NCBI GenBank assembly: GCA_019694435.1
Contig: JAIBBZ010000038.1
Location: 1-47,159 of the forward strand
Direction: 5' to 3'
Length of the DNA stretch: 47,159 bases
DNA from: Pirellulales bacterium
Lineage (GTDB): Bacteria > Planctomycetota > Planctomycetia > Pirellulales > JAEUIK01
Part shown: piece by piece, positions 35,117-44,518 of the stretch
Layout: each line of letters opens with the position of its first letter
Position numbering within the stretch: the first letter of the stretch is position 1
Notes under the pieces: generated by a model
Told to the model about the DNA's origin: nothing
The model's database searches: none
Seen by the model: the letters and a program-made list of their open reading frames with translations, nothing else
Position numbers and translations under genes: made by a program

Positions 35117-35965
35117 CTAACCCGCCTTGCGCCGCATGCGTCGCGTCAAGGGCACCAGCCCCATCAAACCCAGGCCAGCCAAGAGCGCGCTCGAAGGCTC
35201 GGGCACCAGGATGGTCTGAATGTGCTTGTCTTTGCTGATGATGAACGTTCCGCCGACGGGCAGGGTAATGTCCCACTGGAAGGCCCAAGTCACGTCGCCG
35301 TCGAGCGCCGCCGCATTGTTATTCAGATTGGTGGCGACACCGTCGTTGAGCGCGGTGAGAGTGTTCGAGAACAGGTTCACTTCGCGCCGCGCCGGTACGG
35401 GGGTTACGACCGTTTCGGCCACGACCACAACGCCATTAGATTGCGTGACTGAGTTGGCGTTGAACGACGCGCCGGTATCGCCGGCAGGGACGCTGCTCAA
35501 GTCGAAGTCGCAATATTGGAAGAACGTCAGGTTCAAGGTCGTTTCGCCGGTATTCCGGATGCGGATCTGCTCGGCGAGGTCGGCCGTGCCCGATCCGTTA
35601 TCGCCGCCCAGCAGCGTGTACAGCAGGTCCAGCCGGAAGCCGTTGACGCCGGGCTGCTGATATCGAGCGAAGAAACCGTTGTCGCTGCCGTCGAACTCCG
35701 GGTCAAAAACGTTGGACGTGACCAGCGGGAGCGTATCGATCGATTTTTCAGCGACGTTGCCTTGCCGGTACCAGAACCACTGCTGGTACATGTGGTCGAT
35801 GCCGTCGACGGTCCAGGTCGAAAGACCGCTTTGCGACGTCGGATCGACTTCGACGAGGGCGTTGTGATCGATCAAGGTCATGATCGCGGCATGTGCCGGG
35901 GTCGCGAGAAACGCCAGGCTGAGTAATACGCCGCAAGAAAGCAGGTACTTGAGTTTAGATTGCAT
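35117..35965 (-). CDS. PEP-CTERM sorting-domain exported protein
   Basis: 282 residues from the ATG at 35963-35965, which has an AAGGAC Shine-Dalgarno and opens a signal peptide (YLLSCGVLLSLAFLATPAHA). The C-terminus is a complete PEP-CTERM tail: 'VPEPSSALLAGLGLMGL' then a basic 'RRMRRKAG'. Exosortase is expected to cleave at the PEP motif and release or anchor the protein. The middle is beta-rich with Asn/Thr/Val ('NTGETTLNLTFFQY', 'GDVTWAFQWDITLP') and has no recognised catalytic domain. Exosortase is not in the window. Confidence 0.9.
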   Translation of the reverse strand: MQSKLKYLLSCGVLLSLAFLATPAHAAIMTLIDHNALVEVDPTSQSGLSTWTVDGIDHMYQQWFWYRQGNVAEKSIDTLPLVTSNVFDPEFDGSDNGFFARYQQPGVNGFRLDLLYTLLGGDNGSGTADLAEQIRIRNTGETTLNLTFFQYCDFDLSSVPAGDTGASFNANSVTQSNGVVVVAETVVTPVPARREVNLFSNTLTALNDGVATNLNNNAAALDGDVTWAFQWDITLPVGGTFIISKDKHIQTILVPEPSSALLAGLGLMGLVPLTRRMRRKAG

Positions 35966-36738
35966 GAGCTCGTCCTTAAGGTGCAGCCGATTTCGGGATG
36001 AATGACCAAGCAGGAAAAGGGGCCGCCGAGCATGGCGCACACGCTGCCATGAATCGGTGCGGCGTCCGATAAAACCAAGGGAAGAAGAACCTGCAGCCCG
36101 GGTGTCACAGCGCACGCCGAGGCGCGGCTGAAATCACCGACGGTTACGCGGGGATGCGTGGTGCAGATCCGGTGAGAGCGAAGCAGTGCGTCCAGGAATG
36201 GACACAGCGAATACGCGACCCGGTGGAACGGCTACGCAGCATCCCCTGGGGATGGGCTGCTTACTTTCCGAGAGCCGCCTGTTGCTAGAGAGTGACCGCC
36301 ATGACGCCGTTGAGGGGTTGTCAGGGCTGGAGTCCGTTTTCTTGCAACGGGCTCTCAGTTCCGGGTCACTAGCGTTCCTAGAAGGAAGAAAGAACTTGTC
36401 GAACCGACAGGCATTGGCATCCAGATAGATTTTTCACGGCATTTCGGCAATTCGGCCGAAACGACTTCCCAAAGTTTGCCTAAACGTTGCAGACCTGTCA
36501 AGGTTTTTCGCGTGAGAGTGCGAGAAAAAATCCGCCCCCGGCTCGCCACAAGGGTCCGATCCCCGGGCGAGGATCCTGGTGATTTCTGAACAATCACAAT
36601 GGGCCGACGCTAGGTGCATTGCGGGAAACTGGGCCATAATAGGGGCCTCGCCTGACTCTGCCCGCTGCGGGGCCAGCCAGCCGCGCCGGCCGCCTGCCAT
36701 AAGTCGTTTGCCTAGGACTGGTTCGTAAGGGTCTTTCG
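35966..36738. other. Long gene-free region with structured RNA candidate
   Basis: A 773-base stretch between the divergent PEP-CTERM and PSD1 genes. No credible protein gene is present. It holds a hairpin at 36236-36260, a candidate pseudoknot at 36270-36370, and a T/A-rich imperfect hairpin near 36502-36530 that lacks a proper U tail. Nothing else is supported. Confidence 0.55.
36236..36372. ncRNA. Candidate structured RNA (hairpin plus pseudoknot)
   Basis: A hairpin GCAGC-ATCC / GGAT-gg-GCTGC spans 36236-36260. Just after it, GAGAGCC (36270-36276) pairs with GGCTCTC (36350-36356) and GTTGC (36281-36285) with GCAAC (36344-36348), forming one 12-pair stem. AGTGACC (36291-36297), inside that loop, pairs with GGTCACT (36364-36370) outside it: a crossing, pseudoknot arrangement. 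Strand is undetermined, since Watson-Crick pairs also form in the complement. I do not recognise the family. Confidence 0.4.
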
Positions 36739-39700
36739 ATGGAATGCCGCCCATACGCCGCCCTGATCGCAGCCTGTTGCCTGGCGCTTGCCAGCACCTC
36801 GATTTCGGCGGCGGCCGACGATCCCGAAAAGCTCGCCTTTTTCGAAAACCAGGTGCGCCCCCTGCTGGTCAAGCACTGTTACTCGTGCCATTCGCATGAG
36901 GCCGAGACCCTTCGCGGCAACCTGTATCTCGACAATCGCGAGGGCTGGGAGAAGGGGGGCGATTCAGGACCGGCAGTCATTCCAGGAAAACCGGATGAGA
37001 GCCCCGTCGTGACCGCCGTTCGATACGGCGACGACGGATTTCAAATGCCCCCCGCGGGCAAGCTCGCGGCCGACGAGATCGCGACGCTCGAGCGTTGGGT
37101 GGCCGACGGCGCGATCGATCCGCGAACCGCGCCGGTCAATGTGGCCCGCGCCGCACGCACAATCGACGTCGAGGCCGGTCGGCGCTGGTGGGCGTTTCAA
37201 CCACTGCGTCAGGTCTCTCCGCCCCACCCTGCAGGCGACGACTGGTCGATCACGCCGGTCGATGGCTTCATCGTCACGGCTTTGCACGCGCAGGGCCTGA
37301 CTCCGCGTGCGCCCGTCGACCGACGCCGCCTTTGTCGCCGGGTATATTTCGACCTGATCGGGCTGCCGCCGTCACCCGAAGAGGTCGAGGCCTTTGTCGC
37401 CGACACCGCGCCCGACGCCTATGAACGGCTCGTCGACCGGCTGTTATCCAGCCCGCACTACGGCGAGCGCTGGGCGCGGCATTGGCTCGATCTGGTGCGC
37501 TTCGCCGAAAGTCACGGATTCGAGCACGATTACGACCGCGAGTATGCCTACCACTATCGCGATTTCGTGATCCGCGCGCTGAACGAAGACCTGCCCTACG
37601 ATCGGTTCGTTCAATGGCAGCTCGCGGGCGACGAATTGGCGCCCGACGATCCCCTGGCGTTGGCGGCGACGGGCTTCCTGGCCGCGGGCGTACACGCCAC
37701 GCAGATCACGGCCAACCAGGTCGAAAAGGAACGCTACGACGAACTCGACGACATGCTCAACACGACGGGCACCGCGCTGCTCGGCCTGACTTTGGGCTGT
37801 GCCCGTTGTCACGATCATAAGTTCGATCCGATTCCCTCGTCCGACTACTACCGCATGCTCTCGGTCTTTACGACGACCGTACGGGCCAACCTCGACGTGA
37901 ATCTCGATCCGTCCGGTTTCGCCGCTCAACGCGCGCGTTTCGACGCGGAGCATGCACCCTTCGAGGCCGCGGTCGCGCGCTATGCAGCGGAGCAACTGCC
38001 GGCGGCGCTCGAGCAGTGGCTCGCCGAACCGTCCGCAGCGACGCAGCCGGTCTGGACCGTGCTTGTGCCCGAACGATCGGCCTCGGCTGGCGGCGCAACG
38101 CTTGTGCCGCAGCCCGACGGCTCCGTCCTGCTCTCGGGCAACAACCCCGACAAAGACACCCTGACGTTTGTGCTGCGCACGGATCAAGTCGGACTGACAT
38201 CGCTCAAGGTCGAGGCCCTGGCCGATCCGTCGTTTCCCGCCGGCGGACCCGGCCGCGCTCCCAACGGCAACATTCAACTAACCGATGTCCGCGTCGAAGC
38301 GGCCCCCGCCAGCGGCGAAGGCGCGCCCGTCTTGCTCGTCTGGACGGCCGCCGCCGCGACGTTCGAGCAGAACGATCAGCTCGCCGTACGCCTGGCGATC
38401 GATGGCGACAAGTCGACCGGGTGGGCCGTCGATGGGCAGCTCGGCCGCGACCATGCCGCGGTGTTTACCGCGCAAGACGATTTTGGTTTTTCCGGCGGCA
38501 CGGTGCTCACCGTCACACTCGACTTCCAGGGCAACACGCAACACATCATCGGCCGTCCCCGGTTCTCGATCAGCTGCGCGGCGCGTCCCGCCCCCCTCGA
38601 CGGCCTCGTCGCGCCGGCCGCGATTCAGTCGATTCTCGCGTCGCGTGCTGCAAGCGCCTCTGCCGAGCTCAGCGACGCCGATCGCCAGACCCTGCTCGCC
38701 TGGTACAAGCCCCTCGACGCGGGTTGGCGAGAATTGCGCCGCCAGGCCGACGAACATTTGCGCCAAGCCCCGCAGCCGCAGACCGCCAAGATGCTCGTCT
38801 CGAGCGAAGGCGTGCCGGCCATTCGCCTGCACACCCAGGGCGGCGACTTTCTCGACGCGACGCACTTTCTCAAGCGCGGCGATCCGAATCAGAAACTCGA
38901 CGTCGCCACGCCGGCCTATTTGCAAGTCCTGACCAGCGCGCCCAACGGCGAAAACCACTGGCATCGAGATCCCCCCGCCGGTTGGCGAACTTCCTACCGC
39001 CGGGCCGCGCTGGCCAACTGGCTCACCGATCCGCAATTCGGCGCCGGCAGCCTGCTGGCGCGCGTGATCGTCAACCGGTTGTGGCAGCACCATCTCGGAC
39101 GAGGCATCGTGGCCACACCCAGCGACTTCGGCGCGCAAGGGGCGCCGCCGTCGCACCCCGAGCTGCTCGATTGGCTCGCCGAACAGCTCATCGCCGGAGG
39201 CTGGCAGCTCAAACCCCTGCACCGGCTGATTCTGACCAGCGCCGTCTACCGCCAGGATTCGGCCTACGACGAGCACGCCGCCACGATCGACCCGGACAAC
39301 CAGTGGTACTGGCGGTTTCGACCGCGCCGCATCGAAGGTGAGGCCGTCCGCGACACGCTGCTCGCCCTGTCCGGTACCTGGGATCGCCGGATGTATGGTC
39401 CGGGCACACTCGACCTGACCCAGCGCCGGCGAAGCATCTATTTCACCGTCAAGCGCAGCCAGATGGTCCCTTGGATGCTCGTCTTCGATGCACCGGACGG
39501 CGTCACGGGGCTTGCGCAGCGTCCGGTGACGACCGTGGCGCCGCAAGCGCTGCTGCTGCTCAATAATCCGGTGGCCTACGATCTGGCCGGCCAACTGGCG
39601 GCCCGCGTCAGCACGGCTGCCGAACAGCCTGTGACGGACGAGCAGGCCGTGCGCAATGGTTTTCTCCTGGCCCTGCAGCGGCAGCCCACAGCCGACGAAT

Positions 39701-39837
39701 TGCAGGGCTCGCTCGCTTTCCTCGCTGCGCAAGCGAAATCCTACCGACAAGCCAACCATGCCGATCCTGCGCGCGCCGCGCTGACCGATTTTTGCCACAC
39801 GTTGTTCGGGCTCAACGAATTGATCTATGTCGATTAG
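36739..39837 (+). CDS. PSCyt1/DUF1549/DUF1553 planctomycete cytochrome protein
   Basis: 1032 residues. After a signal peptide (about 1-25), a c-type haem site C-Y-S-C-H lies at about residues 47-51, followed by '[13 protein letters not shown]' and '[21 protein letters not shown]', the PSCyt1 module. Then '[12 protein letters not shown]' and '[15 protein letters not shown]' to '[13 protein letters not shown]' is DUF1549 with a second CxxCH. A central beta/carbohydrate-binding-like insert of about 280 residues precedes DUF1553 ('[28 protein letters not shown]', '[12 protein letters not shown]'). These exported proteins are found paired with DUF1501 and sulfatases in planctomycetes and are linked to polysaccharide use, though the reaction is not established. 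The DUF1501 gene follows directly. Confidence 0.95.
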   Translation: MECRPYAALIAACCLALASTSISAAADDPEKLAFFENQVRPLLVKHCYSCHSHEAETLRGNLYLDNREGWEKGGDSGPAVIPGKPDESPVVTAVRYGDDGFQMPPAGKLAADEIATLERWVADGAIDPRTAPVNVARAARTIDVEAGRRWWAFQPLRQVSPPHPAGDDWSITPVDGFIVTALHAQGLTPRAPVDRRRLCRRVYFDLIGLPPSPEEVEAFVADTAPDAYERLVDRLLSSPHYGERWARHWLDLVRFAESHGFEHDYDREYAYHYRDFVIRALNEDLPYDRFVQWQLAGDELAPDDPLALAATGFLAAGVHATQITANQVEKERYDELDDMLNTTGTALLGLTLGCARCHDHKFDPIPSSDYYRMLSVFTTTVRANLDVNLDPSGFAAQRARFDAEHAPFEAAVARYAAEQLPAALEQWLAEPSAATQPVWTVLVPERSASAGGATLVPQPDGSVLLSGNNPDKDTLTFVLRTDQVGLTSLKVEALADPSFPAGGPGRAPNGNIQLTDVRVEAAPASGEGAPVLLVWTAAAATFEQNDQLAVRLAIDGDKSTGWAVDGQLGRDHAAVFTAQDDFGFSGGTVLTVTLDFQGNTQHIIGRPRFSISCAARPAPLDGLVAPAAIQSILASRAASASAELSDADRQTLLAWYKPLDAGWRELRRQADEHLRQAPQPQTAKMLVSSEGVPAIRLHTQGGDFLDATHFLKRGDPNQKLDVATPAYLQVLTSAPNGENHWHRDPPAGWRTSYRRAALANWLTDPQFGAGSLLARVIVNRLWQHHLGRGIVATPSDFGAQGAPPSHPELLDWLAEQLIAGGWQLKPLHRLILTSAVYRQDSAYDEHAATIDPDNQWYWRFRPRRIEGEAVRDTLLALSGTWDRRMYGPGTLDLTQRRRSIYFTVKRSQMVPWMLVFDAPDGVTGLAQRPVTTVAPQALLLLNNPVAYDLAGQLAARVSTAAEQPVTDEQAVRNGFLLALQRQPTADELQGSLAFLAAQAKSYRQANHADPARAALTDFCHTLFGLNELIYVD

Positions 39838-39862
39838 CCCCGTCCCCGGGAGCCGTCCGCAG

Positions 39863-41341
39863 ATGCACGACACACCTGCCCCTAGCACGCCCATTTGTTC
39901 ACCTCTCGGGCGGCGCGAGTTCTTGCGCCGGGCCGGCAGCGGTTGCGGCATGTTGGCCCTGGCCGACATGTTGGCGCGCGACGGCCGACTCGCACCCATG
40001 GCCTCGGCGGCCTCGCCGGCGGCGATCAATCCGCTCGCCCCGCACGCCGGCCATCATCCGGCGAAGGCCAAGAGCATGATCTGGCTGTTCATGAACGGCG
40101 GTCAAAGCCAGGTCGACACCTGGGACTACAAGCCCGAGTTGGCCAAGCGCGACGGTCAGCCGCTGCCCGGCTTCGACCCCAAGACGGGCTTCTTCGCCGA
40201 TCAGGTGGGTCCGTTGATGAAGTCGCCGTTTCAATTCCAGCAGCGCGGCGCGACGGGTACGTGGACATCGGAGATTTTTCCGCTGCTGGGCGAGCACGTC
40301 GACGATTTGGCGTTCATGTATTCCTGCTTTACAGAGACCAACAACCATTCGCCGGCCCTGTTCCAGGTGAACACGGGCTTCAGCCGGATGGGCTTTCCGT
40401 GCGTCGGATCGTGGATCACCTATGGCCTCGGCTCGGAAAGCAACAGCCTGCCCGGGTTCGTGGTGATGTACGACACGCTCGGCCGCGGCCTGCCCAAGGG
40501 CAACGCCAGCAATTGGAGCGCCGGCTTCTTGCCGAGCGTCTTTCAAGGTACGGCGCTAAATGCCCAGGGCGATCCGATCGACAATCTCACGCGCAACGTC
40601 CACCAGAACGATGCGCAGCAGCGCGCCCAGCTCGACTTTCTGCATCGGCTGAACGACGCCTATCAAGCGCAACACCCAGCCGATGCCGAACTGGCCGCAC
40701 GCATCGAAAGCTTCGAGTTGGCCTATCGCATGCAGACGGTCGCGCCCGACGCGCTCGACGTCGCCAGCGAGTCGGCGGCGATCCAAGACCTGTACGGCCT
40801 GCATGACAAGCAGTGCGCGCACTTTGCCAAGCAATGCCTGATTGCCCGCCGGCTCGTCGAGCGCGGCGTTCGCTTCGTGCAGATCTACAGCGGTGGCATG
40901 GAAAACCAGCGCAGCTGGGACGGGCACGTCGACATTGCCGGCAACCACCGCCAATTCGCCGGCGAGACCGATCGCCCGATCGCGGCGCTACTCAGCGACC
41001 TGAAGCGTTTAGGGCTTTGGGACTCGACCCTGGTCGTCTGCAATGGCGAATTTGGCCGGCTGCCCATCGCGCAGAAGAGCCCCACGCCCGGTCGCGACCA
41101 CAACCCGCACGCCTTTACCGCCTGGCTGGCAGGCGGAGGCGTCAAGGCCGGCGCGCGCCATGGAGCGACCGACGACGTCGGCTTCAAGGCCGTGGCCGAC
41201 CGCGTTTCGATTCACGACCTGCACGCCACGATCTTGCACTTGATGGGTCTCGACCACAAGCGGCTCACGTTCCGCTTCAATGGCCGCGACTTCCGCCTGA
41301 CCGACGTCTCGGGCGAAGTCGTCCAAACGGTCCTGGCATAA
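39863..41341 (+). CDS. DUF1501 Tat-exported protein
   Basis: 492 residues from the ATG at 39863, preferred because of GGGAG 9 bases before it; an upstream ATG at 39827 overlapping the previous gene is possible. A Tat-like motif (GRREFLRRAG) leads a short hydrophobic segment. 'WLFMNGGQSQVDTWDYKPEL', 'EIFPLLGEHVDDLAFMYSC', 'NHSPALFQVNTG', 'GRDHNPHAFTAWLAGGGVKAG' and 'DLHATILHLMGLDHKRLTFRF' are the DUF1501 signature, an alkaline-phosphatase-superfamily sulfatase-like fold with Asp/His metal sites. It is the standard partner of the preceding PSD1 protein. Activity is unproven. Confidence 0.93.
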   Translation: MHDTPAPSTPICSPLGRREFLRRAGSGCGMLALADMLARDGRLAPMASAASPAAINPLAPHAGHHPAKAKSMIWLFMNGGQSQVDTWDYKPELAKRDGQPLPGFDPKTGFFADQVGPLMKSPFQFQQRGATGTWTSEIFPLLGEHVDDLAFMYSCFTETNNHSPALFQVNTGFSRMGFPCVGSWITYGLGSESNSLPGFVVMYDTLGRGLPKGNASNWSAGFLPSVFQGTALNAQGDPIDNLTRNVHQNDAQQRAQLDFLHRLNDAYQAQHPADAELAARIESFELAYRMQTVAPDALDVASESAAIQDLYGLHDKQCAHFAKQCLIARRLVERGVRFVQIYSGGMENQRSWDGHVDIAGNHRQFAGETDRPIAALLSDLKRLGLWDSTLVVCNGEFGRLPIAQKSPTPGRDHNPHAFTAWLAGGGVKAGARHGATDDVGFKAVADRVSIHDLHATILHLMGLDHKRLTFRFNGRDFRLTDVSGEVVQTVLA

Positions 41342-41396
41342 GGTCACCCCGGCAGACCGCACGCCCGGTGTCGACGCCTCGCGACGCACCGCTGAC

Positions 41397-42164
41397 TCAA
41401 GAAAGCTCAGCCTTTGCGCCGCGCGGCACCGCCGGCAGCGGCCAGAACCAGTGCCACTGGTAGCCATCGGGCAGATCCGGCACGCCGGCGAACTCGAGAT
41501 GAATCGTGCGACGACGCAGGCGCGTCTCGGCACTCGAATGGCCGCTCGTATGCGCCAAGAGCGGTCGCATGGCGAGCACGTCGCCGGCTTTGCCGAGCAC
41601 GGGCTTCGACTGCGCAAAGTCGTCTGGCAGCGGTTTACCCATCCGGTGCGACCCGGGAAGCACCACGAGCGGTCCATTCTCCAAAGTGACGTCGTCGAGA
41701 AACAACCGTAGCGTCAGCATCTGCCGTAACAACTCTTCAGGGGCTTCGACGTGCGCGACGCCTGCTTTGTGCGTCGGCTTGCTGAATACGCGACGAGGCA
41801 AGTCGCTACTTCGCACAGCAATCGTCATGTCGCGGTGCCACGGTAAGGCCCAGCTCTTTTCCGGCGTCTTGTCGAAGTACAGCGCGCGCACGAGGCCACA
41901 TCTCGGGCCCAAAATGTTGTTCAACAACGCCAACAGCTCGGGCACTTGCCAACAATCGCGCGCCGCAGGGCACCAATCGAGCACGTTGCGCGCGGCGACC
42001 GCCACTCCTTCGCGCTGCAGCAAGCTCGCCTTGGCCTCGTGCGAGGATAGATCGCGCTCGATTCGAGCCGCCAACTCACCAACCCCTTGCGGCGAAAACA
42101 CGCAGGAGCAAACCACATAGCCCTGCGTGTCGATCTGATCGGCACATTCGTCGACGGGCTGCAC
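41397..42164 (-). CDS. PhyH-type Fe(II)/2-oxoglutarate dioxygenase
   Basis: 255 residues, typical for phytanoyl-CoA dioxygenase-like proteins. The metal triad is visible: H110-x-D112 ('WHRDMT') and His205 in 'LLAHTSGHSS', with a 2-oxoglutarate-binding Arg about 13 residues later ('RRRTIHLEF'). 'GPLVVLPGSHRMGK' is a family hallmark. It would hydroxylate an aliphatic or amino-acid-like substrate in the cytoplasm; the substrate is unknown. It sits 44 bases downstream of the TIM-barrel-like gene and is convergent with DUF1501. Confidence 0.92.
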   Translation of the reverse strand: MQPVDECADQIDTQGYVVCSCVFSPQGVGELAARIERDLSSHEAKASLLQREGVAVAARNVLDWCPAARDCWQVPELLALLNNILGPRCGLVRALYFDKTPEKSWALPWHRDMTIAVRSSDLPRRVFSKPTHKAGVAHVEAPEELLRQMLTLRLFLDDVTLENGPLVVLPGSHRMGKPLPDDFAQSKPVLGKAGDVLAMRPLLAHTSGHSSAETRLRRRTIHLEFAGVPDLPDGYQWHWFWPLPAVPRGAKAELS

Positions 42165-42208
42165 GATCGAGCCTGATCTGCCAAGGTCGTTTGCCTACAA
42201 GCTGCCCG

Positions 42209-43339
42209 TCATTCTACCGCCGCGACTGCTGGGCTCACGACCCAGGCGAGCGAATCCTCCAGGAGCTTGCGCACGAGCCCCAGCCGTTCCGTGGGAATCG
42301 CCATGCCCTTGTTGTGGTAATAGGTCGCACGGTGCTGCCGGGCAAACTCCTCGGCGATTTGCCAGTTGTTGGCGTTCCACCCTTGAAACACGCCCGCCGG
42401 CTCGAGCGCGACCGGCGCCCGAGTTGCATGATTTTCCAATCCGCACTCGCGGATCGCGGCCGGGTAATACACCGCGTGATGCCAGGGGTCGCCCCAACCG
42501 TCGGTTCGCCACCCCCAGCGGCGTTCGTTGCAGGCATATGCGCACGTCTCGCCTGCGGCCCGATGAAACGACGGCGCCTTGAGCGTCATCAGCCGCGGCA
42601 CCTCGGGAAACCTCGCGTCCACCAGGTCGATCGTCCAGCGGTAATCGGCCGCCGACGGCACGCGCACGCCGACCGGCGTCGAACCGTCGAAGTTGTTGAA
42701 GTGCCACTCACCCCACAGCCCCAGGCCAAGCATATCGACGTATTCCAGGCCGCCGCCGTAACGCGACTGGAGCTGCGTAAACAATCGGGCCAGTGCCCCC
42801 AGCAGCCATTCGATCTCTTCACGCACGCGCGGATGCGCAAGGTCGAAATGCCACAGCCGGCGCGGCGCGGCTCCGGCCGCCTCGAGCCAATCGAAGCTGA
42901 ACCCGGGCCATCCGCCGTCGCGCATCCAGGCGATGCCGAGATGATCGGTATCTCCGCCCGAGCCCGGCGAGAGCGGGTTGAGCCGCCAGGCGAGTTTGAG
43001 CCCCGCGCGGGCCGCCGTGGCATACCAGTGCTCGATCACGTCGGTCCGCAGGGCCCGGGGGCCGGTGTGAACGTCGTCCCAGAAGAATCGCGCATAGAAC
43101 GACCCGTTCCAGGTCGGCAGCTGCTCGCGCGAAGCGTCGATCTCGCCTCCAAACAGCTGCCAAGGGCGATGTGCCGTCGGCGGTGGATTCGGCGGCGGCC
43201 CGTCGCTGACTCGCTTTTCGACGGCCGCCACCCGCGCGGCCATCGCTGCCTGCTGTTGGGCCAGATCATCCACGCGTTTGCCGAGCGCCTCGATCTGCCC
43301 CCGGCTCGCCACACCCAAAATCTGCGCCCAATCCGGCAT
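42209..43339 (-). CDS. TIM-barrel-like protein with N-terminal coiled coil (DUF4832-like, possibly glycosidase)
   Basis: 376 residues from the ATG at 43337-43339. Residues about 15-50 form a short coiled coil ('IEALGKRVDDLAQQQAAMAARVAAVEKRV') followed by a Pro-rich linker. The rest looks like a glycosidase-type TIM barrel: 'GSFYARFFWDDVHTG', 'GGWPGFSFDWLEAAG', 'EYVDMLGLGLWGEWHFNNFDG' (a Gly-Trp-Gly-Glu-Trp motif that I recall in DUF4832 proteins), 'YYHNKGMAIP'. No signal peptide is seen, so it may be cytoplasmic. Substrate unknown. The dioxygenase gene follows after 44 bases on the same strand. Confidence 0.78.
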   Translation of the reverse strand: MPDWAQILGVASRGQIEALGKRVDDLAQQQAAMAARVAAVEKRVSDGPPPNPPPTAHRPWQLFGGEIDASREQLPTWNGSFYARFFWDDVHTGPRALRTDVIEHWYATAARAGLKLAWRLNPLSPGSGGDTDHLGIAWMRDGGWPGFSFDWLEAAGAAPRRLWHFDLAHPRVREEIEWLLGALARLFTQLQSRYGGGLEYVDMLGLGLWGEWHFNNFDGSTPVGVRVPSAADYRWTIDLVDARFPEVPRLMTLKAPSFHRAAGETCAYACNERRWGWRTDGWGDPWHHAVYYPAAIRECGLENHATRAPVALEPAGVFQGWNANNWQIAEEFARQHRATYYHNKGMAIPTERLGLVRKLLEDSLAWVVSPAVAAVE

Positions 43340-43653
43340 CTCGTGCCCCTCCCATGTCTCGCAACAGCCCCGAGAAGTTGTCGGCATTCCTGTCAGTGCC
43401 AAGCATCAATGCGGAGCTGGCCTGATTTCCAGGCGAATTTCCGTCAGGCACTGCAAACGAAACGCAGCCTCGTCGTTGGCCAGTTCGGTCTGCATGGGTC
43501 CTCACATCAGCGAAGATCTCACGACAACTTGGGAACGAATCATCGAGTGCCACGAGGGAATTGACTTCGATACATCGCTGATTGTGAATCCCCTCAGCTG
43601 AGAGACCATGACGCACGCTTGCTCCGAATGCACTCGCGGTGTGGGCTGAGACA
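43340..43653. other. Gene-free stretch (314 bases)
   Basis: It lies upstream of the TIM-barrel-like gene and downstream of the ArgZ-like gene on the minus strand. I see only a short palindrome (CTCAGCTGAG near 43594) and no promoter, terminator or gene. Confidence 0.4.
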
Positions 43654-44478
43654 TCAACCCGCAGCCCGCCAAGCGGCGGCTTCTTCGCCGTCGAGGCGGA
43701 GCGTCAAGCATTTTGCGCTGCCGCCGGCTTTGACGAATTCGGCCAGCGGTGTTTCGACCGGCTCGAACTCGCGACGGCGCAGTTCCGCGTGCATTTTCGG
43801 GCAGCCGGTGTTGGTGATCACCGTGCGACCGATCACGACCGCGTTGCAGGCGAACGAGCGCGCCTCTTCCTCGGCGACGGAGATCAGGTCGGGCACCAGT
43901 TCACCGATCACCCGTCGGCCATACTCGTCGAACGCCGCTGGATACCACAGCGCCGCGCCCGGCGCCAGCGGGCAAAAGCACGTGTCGAGGTGGTAGTAAT
44001 ACGGATCGACCAGTTCCAGGGGGATCACCCGCACGCCCAACATCTGGCCAATCTCCTGCATGCCGCGCGCGTCACTGCGCAACCGGTAACCGGCAAACAG
44101 CGTGTCGCCGCAGAACAGCGCGTCGCCGGCCCCTTCAAAATACGTCGCCGGCGGCGGCTCCACGACCTCGAAGCCGGCCGCGGAGAACCAGGCGCGATCG
44201 TGAGGCTCTTCACCTTGCCGTTCCGGGTGGCGGAAATGCGCCAGCACGACACGCCGCCCGAAAATCAGTCCCGCGTTGGCCGTGAACACCAGATCGGGCA
44301 GGCCCGCCACGGGCGACAGCTGTTCGATTTCGGCCCCCGCGGCGCGAATTAGACCCGTCAGGCGCTCCCACTGTTCCAGCGCCGCGTGCCGGTCGCTGGG
44401 GCGCTCGCGGCTCATCCACGGATTGATCTCGTAATGAATGCCGTAATGTTCCGGTGGGCACATCAGGATCCGGCGCAT
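43654..44478 (-). CDS. Guanidino-group-modifying enzyme, ArgZ/DDAH-like (predicted arginine dihydrolase)
   Basis: 274 residues from the ATG at 44476-44478, which matches the family's opening 'ILMCPPEHYGIHYEINPWM'. The amidinotransferase-fold catalytic set is intact: Glu115 ('YFEGAGDALF'), His163 ('YYHLDTCF') and Cys257 ('GGSAKCLTL'). Asn68 ('FTANAGL') aligns, by my recollection, with the Asn that steers ArgZ toward dihydrolase rather than deiminase chemistry. The predicted reaction is arginine to ornithine, CO2 and two ammonia. DDAH or amidinotransferase activity is the alternative. The gene lies 40 bases after a TIGR00300 gene; in cyanobacterial AgrE/ArgZ these are one polypeptide. Confidence 0.9.
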   Translation of the reverse strand: MRRILMCPPEHYGIHYEINPWMSRERPSDRHAALEQWERLTGLIRAAGAEIEQLSPVAGLPDLVFTANAGLIFGRRVVLAHFRHPERQGEEPHDRAWFSAAGFEVVEPPPATYFEGAGDALFCGDTLFAGYRLRSDARGMQEIGQMLGVRVIPLELVDPYYYHLDTCFCPLAPGAALWYPAAFDEYGRRVIGELVPDLISVAEEEARSFACNAVVIGRTVITNTGCPKMHAELRRREFEPVETPLAEFVKAGGSAKCLTLRLDGEEAAAWRAAG

Positions 44479-44518
44479 CGGCGGCCTCGCTGCATCGCCC
44501 CCGGGCACACGCGGCGCG

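Noticed and set aside
36502..36533. Intrinsic terminator in the 36.5 kb region
   Set aside because: The stem is A/T-rich with a bulge, and neither strand has a U tract directly after it.
38278..40029. 583-codon minus-strand frame across the PSD1 and DUF1501 genes
   Set aside because: Antisense to strongly recognised domains.
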